Of a stretch of DNA of 64,000 nt, positions 34,378 to 44,527 are shown piece after piece. Under the pieces are notes generated by a model. That model was not told the origin of the DNA and ran no database searches. It saw only the letters and a program-made list of their open reading frames with translations. The translations under genes and the position numbers were made by a program. Source of the DNA: Oxytricha trifallax (lineage: Eukaryota > Ciliophora > Spirotrichea > Sporadotrichida > Oxytrichidae); the NCBI GenBank assembly GCA_000711775.1, contig ARYC01001302.1, positions 1 to 64,000 on the forward strand, read 5' to 3'. Position 1 is the first letter of the stretch, and each line of letters starts with the position of its first letter.

Positions 34378-35437
34378 ATGAGAAATAGAAATTAGCGAAA
34401 TTTAGGGTCTATTTATGATGAGTAATATTTAGATTTATTGCTTAAGCTTAGGTATGGTACAAGTATTAATACAGACTAAGTCAAACCAGTAATGAATTAT
34501 GCAGCTATAGCAAAGCTCCTGCGCATGAGTGCCTCAACAGTTAGGTATCATTGCTTGTTGGCTGTTTAGCATTATAAATCAGGGAGTTGAAAGCATCCTG
34601 CAAGAAAATAAAAGTTCTCACAGTACCATATTGACTACCTCTATGATTCGAAAACTTAAAAGTATAGGGCACACTTTCCACTAGACTAGCGAGCTGTGAT
34701 GTTTCATCGCAAGTTTCTTGACAAGTGTATCTCTTCATAAACTATAGCCAACATATATAGAAGAAATGGTATTACTTTCAAGACTGTCAACAGAGTGAAG
34801 AGAGTGATTGATTTTACAGTGCCATTTTATAGTAATAATTTAAACTATATATATGATTGAATGCAAAGGGCTATTGACAAAAACATCAAGTTCATACACG
34901 CTGATGAAGCTGTGTTTATGTTCAATACCTTTATTAATAAGTCTAGGTACAAGAAGTACGATAATATAGAAGTCTACGATTAGAAATAAAGGTTGTAACC
35001 CATGCAATTTTAGCAGGTATTAGTGAAGACTCTGGCTTAGAAAGTTATGTTATTCATCCTCGCTTTATTAAGCGAGAGTAGTACAAAGAGTTCCTACATA
35101 AGCTGAGAGATAAATACAGCGATTAAGAGATAATCCTCTTTGTTGACAACCTCTCAGTTCACAAGACTAAGGAGTCTAAGAAAGCTTATGAAGAATTAAA
35201 CATTACTCCTGTTTACAATTTTCTTTACAGCCCTCAATTTAATGGAATTGAATTCTACTGGAGTTAAATAAAGACCAATACAAGAAACTGCTGCTATATC
35301 ACCTAATGCATGACTTGCCCATAGATACAGTAGACTTGATTCAGAGTAGCTGCAAGAGAGTAAACATAAAGACAACAGTTTGTGCGAGAGAAGGAAGAAT
35401 GAATGTTTATAAATAAGTCTTAGATTTAAATGAATGA
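34378..35437 (+). pseudogene. TBE 42 kDa transposase, frameshifted
   Basis: ATG at 34378, TGA at 35435-35437 after MNVYKQVLDLNE. Catalytic Asp blocks FIHADEA and FVDNLSVHKT and the Glu block QFNGIEFYWS are kept. Lesions: a TGA replaces a Gln codon just before MQRAID (about 34857), and one base is missing near 34990 after VYD, so the length (1060 nt) is not a multiple of three. Otherwise it is a close relative of the copy at 439-1502. Confidence 0.88.
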
Positions 35438-35443
35438 ATAAGT

Positions 35444-36228
35444 TCACATATTAAATTAACCCAGAAAGGGATTAGGCTTCTCCTTCTTCTCCTCTTCTTA
35501 TGGCTTGCTTGGGCCAATATTTCTTCTCTTAGTCCCAGCTCCTCCATCTATGTTCATTTCATCTAGCTTTTAAAAATCTTTATAAAGTCTCTTGCTCACT
35601 TCATGAATAGTTATGACTTTCTATCTCTGTGAACCTTTGCATGTTCTTTCATTAGGAATATACCAGTTCCAGGTTTCCCTACAAAGTTATGTGTCAAAGC
35701 TTACTAGAGAGGTATGGATGCTTCTTAAGCTCCGCAAGACAGGTCTCGCTTATTAGTATGCCTTGCTTCTTTAATCTTCAGGAGAAATAGAGTAGCGTTT
35801 TTTATGAGCTTCTTCAATTATCTCTCTGAGATAACTCTCTCTTAAAGTGCCAAGTACACCAAAGAAGAAGTTTCTTTCTGGAAGCTTGTTAGAGAGTTGT
35901 TTCTTGTTAGGAAGATAAACTACCAACTCTTCATCTTTCATGGCATCATCGTAAAGATTAGTGACTGAAATCTCTGGGTAGTTTGGTATTTTTATCAACT
36001 TAATTTCATTGTTTTTGAAGGCTTTCTTCTAATCACAAAGTATTGCTTTAATGAAATTTTAGTACCTTCCATCGTTGGAAGGAATAATCCCACTATAGTA
36101 TATGATTAAGTATATGCTGCATACTTACCATGTTGAGTGAGGTATCGATAGAGATCTTCCTTGCTTCTAAATCTTGAGATCATTTCTTAAGCTTCAACCC
36201 TCTTCATTGTAGTACTTATAGTTTCCAT
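35444..36228 (-). CDS. TBE 22 kDa protein
   Basis: ATG at 36228 (METISTTMKRVEAQEMISRF), introns at about 36093-36128 and 35679-35704, TGA at 35444-35446. The core reads KIPNYPEISVTNLYDDAMKD and PERNFFFGVLGTLRESYLRE; the C-terminus is basic. The two exons around the first intron need a one-base adjustment near CCAAC (about 36075); the copy at 15334 shows the same offset, so this may be a shared feature (splice choice or frameshift) and not a random lesion. Convergent with the transposase, stops 6 bp apart. Confidence 0.82.
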
Positions 36229-36789
36229 CCTTGTTCCTTCTCTTGTTTTTGAATTTTAAATTATAATATATAGAGTTCTGGATCCTATTGTTTAAAATCT
36301 TAGTATTAAATATGTACATCTTATAGAAGGTCAACCCTGTAAAGATACGTGGAGAAAGTTTGCATAAGCTGTAACTAACTTCGGAGATTGAGCTCCATTT
36401 TTATCAATTTAGTTCCATTAAATTAGTACTAAATTTGTTTAAATTTAATTATACTGGTACTAAATTCGTTTAATTTTAATGTACCAATTTAATAGTACCA
36501 AAACTTAATTAGTACCTACTTTTAATAAAGTGAAGTTTTAATGGAAAAGTTCCAATCTGGTTTAAACCTAATTGGTATCAGTACCAACGTGATTTTTTTA
36601 AATGTTGGTACCAAAATTAAAAATATTAAACATGAAATTAGAAAAGTTATAGTTATAAACTAAGTATAAATATGACTTCTAACACCTTATAATAAACTAT
36701 TATTGCTGCAGTGTCAACTCCTTTACAGTGTAACTATAACTAGAGAGGTTATTAGAGTATTATAATAGAAATTAAATTTGAATTTAAAC
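36229..36789. promoter_or_regulatory. Divergent intergenic region with GGTACTA-type repeats
   Basis: Between the divergent 22 kDa and 57 kDa genes. Motifs GGTACTAAATT, TTGGTACCA and relatives recur in both orientations between about 36400 and 36620. A regulatory role is inferred only from position and repetition. Confidence 0.4.
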
Positions 36790-39700
36790 ATGGCGGCTAA
36801 CTTAAATCGTAAGGCAGTTTCTCTTGGAACAGGTTAATCAGAATTGCTCAACTTTGGCTCCTCCAAGAAACCAGAAGTAATTTATATTTAAAAGGAGGTT
36901 GAACTAAGAGCTCTAGATTTTGAAGCTGAGGTCTTTAAAATTTAAGTTTAAAACAAGAAGTAGAATGCAGAGTTGGGAGTTTTAACATAAGTTGAATTGG
37001 TTGAGGAAGAAAAGGAACAGCAACCAATAGAAAAAATTAAAACATTTTAATGTGAAGACTGCTAAAACTTCTTCTCAACTGAGTCTAGCTTGAAGAGGCA
37101 CATTAAAGATGTACACTCTGGCAAGGCCAAGATCTACTTCAAGCATGACAAAGTGGATGGAAGGTAACAATGCACAACATGCATGAAGTCTTACACTCAC
37201 TCAGCAAAGATTAAGAAGCATATGCAAAAACATCATCTTAGCGAATTCTTGATTTAAGATAAGGAGACTTAATAACTTGTACCTGCTAAAAGAAAATCAA
37301 AAGTTCTTGAGTCTTAAAAATACCTACAGGAGAAGCTCAAGAGACAGTGTCGCTTTGAATCAATGAACTAGCCTGCAGATTATACTGTTTTATCATGCTT
37401 CTAAGCAAAAGCAATGAGTATTCCTGCATTTAATGCAATTGAACTTAGCAGCTGCATTTAAAATTCATAATTTATTTTATGTGATATATAATAATTCAAT
37501 AAATATAATACAAATAAGCTCTTTGAAATGAAAAGCATTACAACTTCATCTTACAAGAGGTCGGTCTTAGACTATATACTGTTGCTTCGCTATGGAACCA
37601 TACATCCAACAAAGCATTCCAAACTGATTCTTACACTCAGTAATATTGCCAAGGCTTTAAATGTTTCCCTGAGATTTGTCTGAACTGCATGCAAGCTGAA
37701 GAAGTAGGGTCTGGACGATATATTGAGCTCCTAAAAAAGTAAAAACCACAAAATGACCTAATAAATTAAAGAATTTCTACTCGCAGAAGAAACACTAAGA
37801 GCATGGAAAGGATTTTCTCTTCATACCAGAGCTAAAATTTTTCATAGAATCCATCCTGACCAAAGCATTACACCCTCTCAAATTTAATACATTTACAAGT
37901 AAAACAAAGTCAGATACAAAGTAATGAGATCCACCTTCAGATTAAATAAAAACAAATAGTAGCACATAACTAAATGAGAGTTGAAAGGTTTTCTTAGTTT
38001 TAAGCATGATAGACCAAGGCAAGAAAATTATATATGTAGATGAAGTCATCTTTAAACCATACGTTGTTTCTCATCGTTCATGGGCAAGAGTGGGCTAGAA
38101 CTAGATAGTTCACAAGGAAGGACTCAAACTTAAGACATTTGCATCAATAGTGGCTGTAAGCAGGGAGGTTGGACTTGAGGGCTACTACACAAAGCTCAAG
38201 TCTATCAACATGGGCGATGTAAAAACAATGATCGAGTACCTTCAGCTTTAAAACAAAAACAATGACGTTGTCATATTTTGGGACAACTTGAGGAGCCACC
38301 ATAGCAAAATAGTTTTAAAATAACTACAAGAAAGCAAATGGAAATGCTTATTCAACGCCCCATACTCCCCAGAATTTAATTGCATTGAGGAGGTGTTTTC
38401 TTATATCAAGAAAGCGTACAAGCTGGAGTTGATTGCGAATGATTTTAAGATGAGTGAAGCTCAACACTCTTAAATAATAAAAGACTCTATTGAAAATATT
38501 CAACTAGACATGGTGAGAAGGGTGGATGAAAGACATTTTATAAAACTGAAAGATTATTTAAGCGCAAACGCAATCAGCTTATGAGCATGTCAGGATAATA
38601 ATTTATAAAATGCGATCACTCGCCAAATTTATTTTGCGGACTTCTGCTCTCAGGAGACTCTTGAGCCATGGGTACGTCTCTCGACTAGGCGCTGACTTTT
38701 CTTTTACTCTCTTAAATTTTTCTATACTTTTCACAGTAAGTTTTTTAATTCTCAATTTTAGTCTTTTAATGGAATATAAAATTCCTCAAATTTTTTGTGG
38801 TGATTTTTTAACCATTGGATGGTTAAATTTTCACCATGTTTTTTTATAAAAGCTTTTTATTTACTTTTAATCAATCTACATTATTATTTCAATGAACATT
38901 TCCTTTTCTCGAATGCAAGGTATCTATGTATCTCTTTATAATATATCCTTATCCTAAAGATACCTTTTTGAAATTTTAAAGCTTTCATATTTAATATACT
39001 TCCTTATAATTAATAAAAAAAATTTATATTTAGTATCTTCTACTAATGGGTACATCAACAAATATTCTTAATAAAAATGTTAGGTTATAAGAGCCTTTTT
39101 AATTAAAACAGAATATTATTAATTTTCTAGCTAATTTCAAAATTTATCTGTTACTTTCTATGTATTAGGTAAATTCTCAAATTAAAAATAAAAAAACATA
39201 AAACTTAAGTTATCACTCAAGTATTTTTATTATAGTTTTAATTATAGAAATTTTAATAAACTAAAAAACAAAAAATATATAAAAAACTAATGTTTATATA
39301 ATTAACTACATACATGCATAGTCTAGATTTTATTCATTATTAGTGTTATTTATGCAATAAAAAAATATATTAAATTAATAAATTTATAAGGAATATTCTT
39401 TAGTTTTTAAAGGTTTCTTAATATAAAAGTCAAATATAATTTCTGATCAATATATATTTTAATTATTATTATTTGAATTTCAATTTAAAATAGGAAGACT
39501 TGCTCATGAATCATAATATAAGATCAGAATTTAAATATGTTTCCATTTTATACTAATAATTTTAATTATAGATAATTCAAATGGAAAGATTAGCTGTCCA
39601 TGGTCATGATATAAGAGAGTTTCAGTCTCGATTTAGATCAAAGAATGACTGGGTTAATTTTCTAAGATTCAATAGTAAGATTTTAAGTTATCAACACTAT

Positions 39701-42267
39701 AGAGGGTTACTTTTTACCAAGTGATGAGCATGTAACCATGAGATTTATTAAAGACTTTTTATCAGGAAGTAAAAATCTATTGAAATCTGGGGAATTAGTT
39801 CAGCTCAACGTTCCTTACTATGAAGAATTGTCAGTGAAGAATGTATTTGAGCAAATTAAGGATGACCAAGAAATTATGAGATTCATAAATTACTATCCAG
39901 ACTATACAGTTTTGCCAGATAGAAAATATTTATATGGGGTACTCGGCACCCTATAAACAAATTATCTATCCAAACTAATAAAACATGCTAACAGAGTTAG
40001 AAATATTAAGATAGCTTAGAAGAAGAAAAAGAGAAAATATAGATTAAAGATGATGTGTATAAGGAGTTGCAAGGAGAACCATTCTTTTCAAGTAATAATA
40101 TTTTTATAATTTAATACATTAAATAGAATAAAAAGGCAAGGCATTGTCCATGCTAAATGAAAAATCAAAACCGCGAGTATAGAAGAAGAAAAGAGAGTAC
40201 CATGAAATATCGATCTCATTTCCAGAATATAAATAGGAAATAGAGAGTAAAAGAAAAGTCAGCGCCTAGTCGAGAGACGTACCCATGGCTCAAGAGTCTC
40301 CCGAGAGCAGAAGTCCGCAAAATAAATTTGGCGAGTGATCGCATTTTATAAATTATTATCCTGACATGCTCATAAGCTGATTGCGTTTGCGCTTAAATAA
40401 TCTTTCAGTTTTATAAAATGTCTTTCATCCACCCTTCTCACCATGTCTAGTTGAATATTTTCAATAGAGTCTTTTATTATTTAAGAGTGTTGAGCTTCAC
40501 TCATCTTAAAATCATTCGCAATCAACTCCAGCTTGTACGCTTTCTTGATATAAGAAAACACCTCCTCAATGCAATTAAATTCTGGGGAGTATGGGGCGTT
40601 GAATAAGCATTTCCATTTGCTTTCTTGTAGTTATTTTAAAACTATTTTGCTATGGTGGCTCCTCAAGTTGTCCCAAAATATGACAACGTCATTGTTTTTG
40701 TTTTAAAGCTGAAGGTACTCGATCATTGTTTTTACATCGCCCATGTTGATAGACTTGAGCTTTGTGTAGTAGCCCTCAAGTCCAACCTCCCTGCTTACAG
40801 CCACTATTGATGCAAATGTCTTAAGTTTGAGTCCTTCCTTGTGAACTATCTAGTTCTAGCCCACTCTTGCCCATGAACGATGAGAAACAACGTATGGTTT
40901 AAAGATGACTTCATCTACATATATAATTTTCTTGCCTTGGTCTATCATGCTTAAAACTAAGAAAACCTTTCAACTCTCATTTAGTTATGTGCTACTATTT
41001 GTTTTTATTTAATCTGAAGGTGGATCTCATTACTTTGTATCTGACTTTGTTTTACTTGTAAATGTATTAAATTTGAGAGGGTGTAATGCTTTGGTCAGGA
41101 TGGATTCTATGAAAAATTTTAGCTCTGGTATGAAGAGAAAATCCTTTCCATGCTCTTAGTGTTTCTTCTGCGAGTAGAAATTCTTTAATTTATTAGGTCA
41201 TTTTGTGGTTTTTACTTTTTTAGGAGCTCAATATATCGTCCAGACCCTACTTCTTCAGCTTGCATGCAGTTCAGACAAATCTCAGGGAAACATTTAAAGC
41301 CTTGGCAATATTACTGAGTGTAAGAATCAGTTTGGAATGCTTTGTTGGATGTATGGTTCCATAGCGAAGCAACAGTATATAGTCTAAGACCGACCTCTTG
41401 TAAGATGAAGTTGTAATGCTTTTCATTTCAAAGAGCTTATTTGTATTATATTTATTGAATTATTATATATCACTTAAAATAAATTATTATTACTTGCACA
41501 TAAGTGTGCCTAATAAGGCAAAGCTTATAGTAGTTGATGAGTATGCATACAAGGTATACCATTTCAGCTATCTCATTAAAAATGAACAGTATTAAAATGA
41601 GTTTGCTAACGAAAATATGATTCTTAGATAGGCTTAAAGAAGAGATTGCAAGAACTTGCTTAAGTTAAATGGGGTTATATTAAGCTATGGTTTCATCGCA
41701 CTAAGGCTAAAGCAATTTGAAATGACTTTAAGAGACTATCTATATCATAATAGATACCTTGATGACTTAAATGATATTCTTACAGATATGATTAAAGGTG
41801 TCAAGGAGTTGCATGAACTTGGATATGTATATAGAGATTTGAAGCCTGAAAATGTAATGCTTAACCTCTGCCCTTTAGAAGTCATAGTTATCGATTTCAA
41901 TAGAGCCTTAAGATAAGAGATAGTGACTTTAGCAAAAGTTCTTGGCACTCCTGGATACTTCCCAATTAGAGAGAAATGGACTAATGGCTCAGTTCAGTGG
42001 GATGTATGGGCGATTGCTGCAATTATATTAGAGAGCGATATGGAAAGTATGTCATACTTTGGAACAAAGCACGAGAAATAATCAATAAGTTTAGCAGCTA
42101 AACATATAAAATAAGAAGAAATGTGCGATAAAATTAAGAAGATAGTTGAGATGGTCATAGTTAAAGCTCCAGCATATCCAAGATAATCATTAGATGACAT
42201 TCTAGAACAACTAAAGACAGCGAGATTCAAGAGGTATCACAAAGACAAGTAGATAAAATTTGTTTGA
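36790..42267 (+). CDS. TBE 57 kDa C2H2 zinc-finger/kinase-like protein, split by a TA-inserted element
   Basis: The 5' part is 36790-37469 and the 3' part 41487-42267. Joined across one TA they give 1461 nt, a 486-residue protein (about 57 kDa) with no internal TGA. The N-terminal half has two C2H2 fingers: CEDCQNFFSTESSLKRHIK and CTTCMKSYTHSAKIKKHM. The C-terminal half is kinase-like: GYVYRDLKPENVMLNL (catalytic loop, YRD) and VIDFNRA where DFG is expected, then GTPGYFPIREKW (activation segment) and WDVWAIAAIIL. The missing Gly in the DFG position is shared with the copy at 13325-14769. Whether it has kinase activity is unknown. In its present state the gene is interrupted by the 37470-41484 element. 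Confidence 0.9.
37470..38712 (+). repeat. Left inverted arm of nested element
   Basis: Position x pairs with 78954 minus x. Begins ATTTATTTTATGTGATATAT; the other arm differs here by one base (AAG for ATG). Ends in CTTTTACTCTCT, beyond which the two sides diverge. Confidence 0.9.
37528..38584 (+). pseudogene. DD34E transposase, left copy
   Basis: ATG at 37528 (MKSITTSSYKRSVLDYI), TGA at 38582-38584 after SANAISL. An N-terminal helix-turn-helix-like region is followed by the catalytic core: IIYVDEVIFK (Asp), VVIFWDNLRSHHSK (Asp) and SPEFNCIEEVFSYIK (Glu), 34 residues between second Asp and Glu. In-frame TGA at 37681-37683 (RFV-stop-TACK) and a one-base frame change around 37960-38010 interrupt the frame. 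The same two features occur in the right copy. It is distinct from the TBE transposase. Confidence 0.82.
38713..39580. other. AT-rich centre of nested element, noncoding part
   Basis: About 870 bp of very AT-rich DNA without a convincing frame, between the left arm and the 22 kDa-like gene. Confidence 0.6.
39581..40241 (+). CDS. TBE 22 kDa-like protein of the nested element
   Basis: ATG at 39581 (MERLAVHGHDIREFQSRFRS), a 28 nt intron (39675-39702) at the same place as in the TBE 22 kDa genes, then GYFLPSDEHVTMRFIKDFL and DYTVLPDRKYLYGVLGTL. The last block aligns with LPERNFFFGVLGTL of the TBE protein. A one-base frame change near 40015 is needed to reach EEKEKIQIKDDVYKELQGEP, which matches the next TBE block, and a further intron (about 40092-40126) follows. 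The basic tail runs into the right arm. Homology is clear but distant, so a TBE relative or ancient exchange supplied this gene. Start is the analogue of the TBE start. Confidence 0.72.
40242..41484 (-). repeat. Right inverted arm of nested element
   Basis: Reverse complement of 37470-38712; same length, few mismatches (for example CTCGGGAG for CTCAGGAG). Confidence 0.9.
40370..41426 (-). pseudogene. DD34E transposase, right copy
   Basis: ATG at 41426, TGA at 40370-40372. Same protein as the left copy, with the same in-frame TGA after RFV and the same one-base frame change before the first catalytic Asp. The DD34E triad is present. Confidence 0.82.
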
Positions 42268-42328
42268 GTTAAGCACAATAATAATCATTAAATATTCATT
42301 AAATTCATATAAAACCTGCATTTTGTCT

Positions 42329-42406
42329 ACTAACCCCAATAAGACCCCAACTATACCCTACAAATCAAAGCACTTATAAACCTCACTAAGGGGTTTTGGG
42401 GTTTTG
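42329..42406. repeat. TBE right terminal inverted repeat
   Basis: Mirror of 34278-34355, ending GGGGTTTTGGGGTTTTG, followed by ATT. Confidence 0.9.
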
Positions 42407-42409
42407 ATT

Positions 42410-43125
42410 CTAGTTGAACATTTTAACCATGAATTTGAAAGACTCTGAGAGTCTATCATTTCCAGCATTCTGTAGCAGTGGGGAAGATATCTATGAGTTA
42501 CATAAAAAATGGAAAATTTTATATTTTACTTGATAGTAAAACTTTATTCGTTTTTCTTGATTACACAGATAAAGGCTATACTGAATGAGTTTATTTAAGA
42601 CTTAAAACCTATCCTAATTCTAACTACCATACCAAAATTTAAGTATATATGTCTTGTATCAAACATATACCATTAAAAACATTTAATGCACTAATATTAT
42701 GCCTTAATTTACTGTTACATCTTTCTCTATTAAAGTAACTTCGCTTATATTGCCTATTTCCTTTGCTCATTTTTCTATAATTAAATACTTCTTTTTTCAA
42801 TGCCTTATTTGCTAATAATGACATGCACTAGACATTTTAGAAATTAACTGAACAAGTTTTATTCCTTTGGAGATCTCACCATTTATAATGCTTGACTATT
42901 GCAAAATAAAGAATGACTTCAAATTTTAGAGTAAAAATTAGAATTAAAATTTTAATCAATAGAAAAATAAATGGCTACTCAAATTGTAAGGTCAGGTAAA
43001 TTATAAATTATATAGTAAAATTTTAATTATATTTTAAGGTTAGTTTTGGGTAACTAAACAGAATGATATTTAATGAAAGTAATAACATTCTATAAAAACT
43101 CTAATCTTATAGAGAATTCCTATCT
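42410..43125. other. Spacer without convincing gene
   Basis: A minus-strand frame from 42824 stays open for about 120 codons under the ciliate code, but in DNA this AT-rich that is not significant and the protein looks like no family I know. Confidence 0.4.
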
Positions 43126-43770
43126 TTAATAATATACTCCTATTTTAATTTTATCAACCAATAAGTGTTCAGTTATCCTTAAATGCTGTGGGAGTAATAC
43201 TTTCTCGGTATCCTATCCAAATACTCGCTTAGGTGAAGATATTTCACTTTACATTGCAGATATAAGGTGCGCAATATCATCGGCTGATTATAGTTTACCA
43301 AGCCTTAATTTTGGATTTTTTAGGAATTTCTTTTCTAGATCTACATGATTGAATACTATTCCAAATTTAGTTGGTTGTTGAAAATATTAATCAGTAACTA
43401 AAGTTTTTTGCTTGTTTGTTACAGATCCACTTGATAACAAAGCAAGATCCTTAATCGACTATTCATTCTTCTTTATAACTAAATGTTCTATATCATTTTT
43501 AAAATCTAAAATAAGAATATTATATGTGCTTTGAGTGTCTATTTTTTGAATCTATTTCAGTTTCATTTTCTAAGAATTTGCTTGGCTTTCCAGGATATGC
43601 CACTCTTTCATTTTTTAAGTCAAGCAAGAATTTATTATAAAATCTTGTCAATATTCCAGCAACTATAGTGTACCTGACATGATTGACAATTTGCTTTTAT
43701 ATTTGTCTCTCTATAATCCATCTCAATCTCTCTTATCGTTCTAAAGAAAAACATGAAATCAATTTTATAT
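43126..43770 (-). CDS. Unknown coding block(s)
   Basis: Two overlapping open stretches are seen on the minus strand. About 43770-43540 reads WIIERQIQKQIVNHVRYTIV then LDLKNERVAYPGKPSKFLEN. About 43600-43126 reads ILILDFKNDIEHLVIKKNEQ, SADDIAHLISAMQSEISSPK and LLPQHLRITEHLLVDKIKIG without TGA. They are in different frames, so an IES, intron or frame break separates them. The family is not recognised. Confidence 0.5.
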
Positions 43771-44527
43771 AAATATTTACTATTGAATCTGCATTTTCTG
43801 TCATATTTTAGTTCACAAACTCTTGTTAATTTTACAAAAGTACCTGAGCATCTGCTTCTCAATTCAACTAATTTCAAAGTTTTTACCATATTTTTTAAGA
43901 CTAAAACCCTTCTAATAAATTCTTGAAACTTTTTCAGTTGAACAAATCTTCTAAACTTCTTCTGAAGATATGATATTCTCTAAACTTATTTTAAAGGAAT
44001 ATTATCAATATTTAAAGGGGAGGAATTTCTTGACCCATAAATAAAAAAAAAGTAATTCATATCAATTTTGTATAAATCTATATCACCATTTATGAACAAA
44101 TTTTATTTATTTAAACATCCATTAACTCTCATATTGATAAATATTGAATAAATTACATTAACTATTAATTAATACAACAATTTCTTCAATAGTTTTTAAT
44201 GAGTAATGAGACAAGAGATGATTGAAATCCTTGAAAGTTATATTATTAAGAAGTTGGATTATACAGGTAAGGGAAATTGAAGCAATGATATATATATAAG
44301 TTTTTTTCTCTCTAAATTTTTGCTATATAACAGAAATATCAATGCTTGGGGCAGGAAATGAGCCTCCATATCTTAATATAAATAAGCTTAAATAAAAGTA
44401 AGTTGAAGTGATAAGTGTAATTACATGCTAAACAGGTAAAACTATTTTAGTCAAGTATTAATTATTGATATCAGATTGCATCTCAACTAATTAACTATCT
44501 AAGTTTTTCTTATTAAATTTTAGGTTA
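43771..44527. other. AT-rich spacer
   Basis: No gene recognised apart from the possible 5' extension of the preceding minus-strand block near 43890 (a standard-code frame with Cys residues that I do not trust). Confidence 0.35.

Larger units (their letters stand above)
37470..41484. mobile_element. Nested TA-inserted element with long inverted arms, each with a transposase gene
   Basis: 4015 bp flanked by TA on both sides (37468-37469 and 41485-41486). The two arms, 37470-38712 and 40242-41484, are reverse complements of identical length (1243 bp) with only a few mismatches noticed. Each arm holds a complete DD34E transposase reading region pointing inward. The 1.5 kb centre carries a gene related to the TBE 22 kDa protein. 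TA duplication and DD34E place it in the Tc1/mariner group, but the foldback architecture with transposase genes as arms is unusual. It contains no C4A4 tips. Confidence 0.88.
34278..42406. mobile_element. TBE transposon carrying a nested 4 kb element
   Basis: Left tip CAAAACCCCAAAACCCC at 34278, right tip GGGGTTTTGGGGTTTTG at 42406, flanked by ATT (34275-34277 and 42407-42409), an ANT target duplication. Total 8129 bp; without the insert 37470-41484 and its extra TA it is about 4.1 kb, the normal TBE length. Gene order: transposase (plus), 22 kDa (minus), 57 kDa (plus). Terminal repeats are nearly identical to that of the element ending at 1604. Confidence 0.96.

Noticed and set aside
37681..37683. 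TGA recoded as tryptophan in this organism
   Set aside because: TGA terminates all well-defined genes here (for example the complex I subunit) and is absent from long frames, so general recoding is not supported; a local explanation is more likely.
38610..38849. Frame at the edge of the left arm of the nested element
   Set aside because: It spans the arm end and the AT-rich centre and is out of frame with the transposase; a chance frame.
43635..43889. Cys-containing minus-strand frame starting MVKTLKLVEL as a zinc protein
   Set aside because: It overlaps a better Gln-code frame in another phase and its Cys residues do not form a known pattern.
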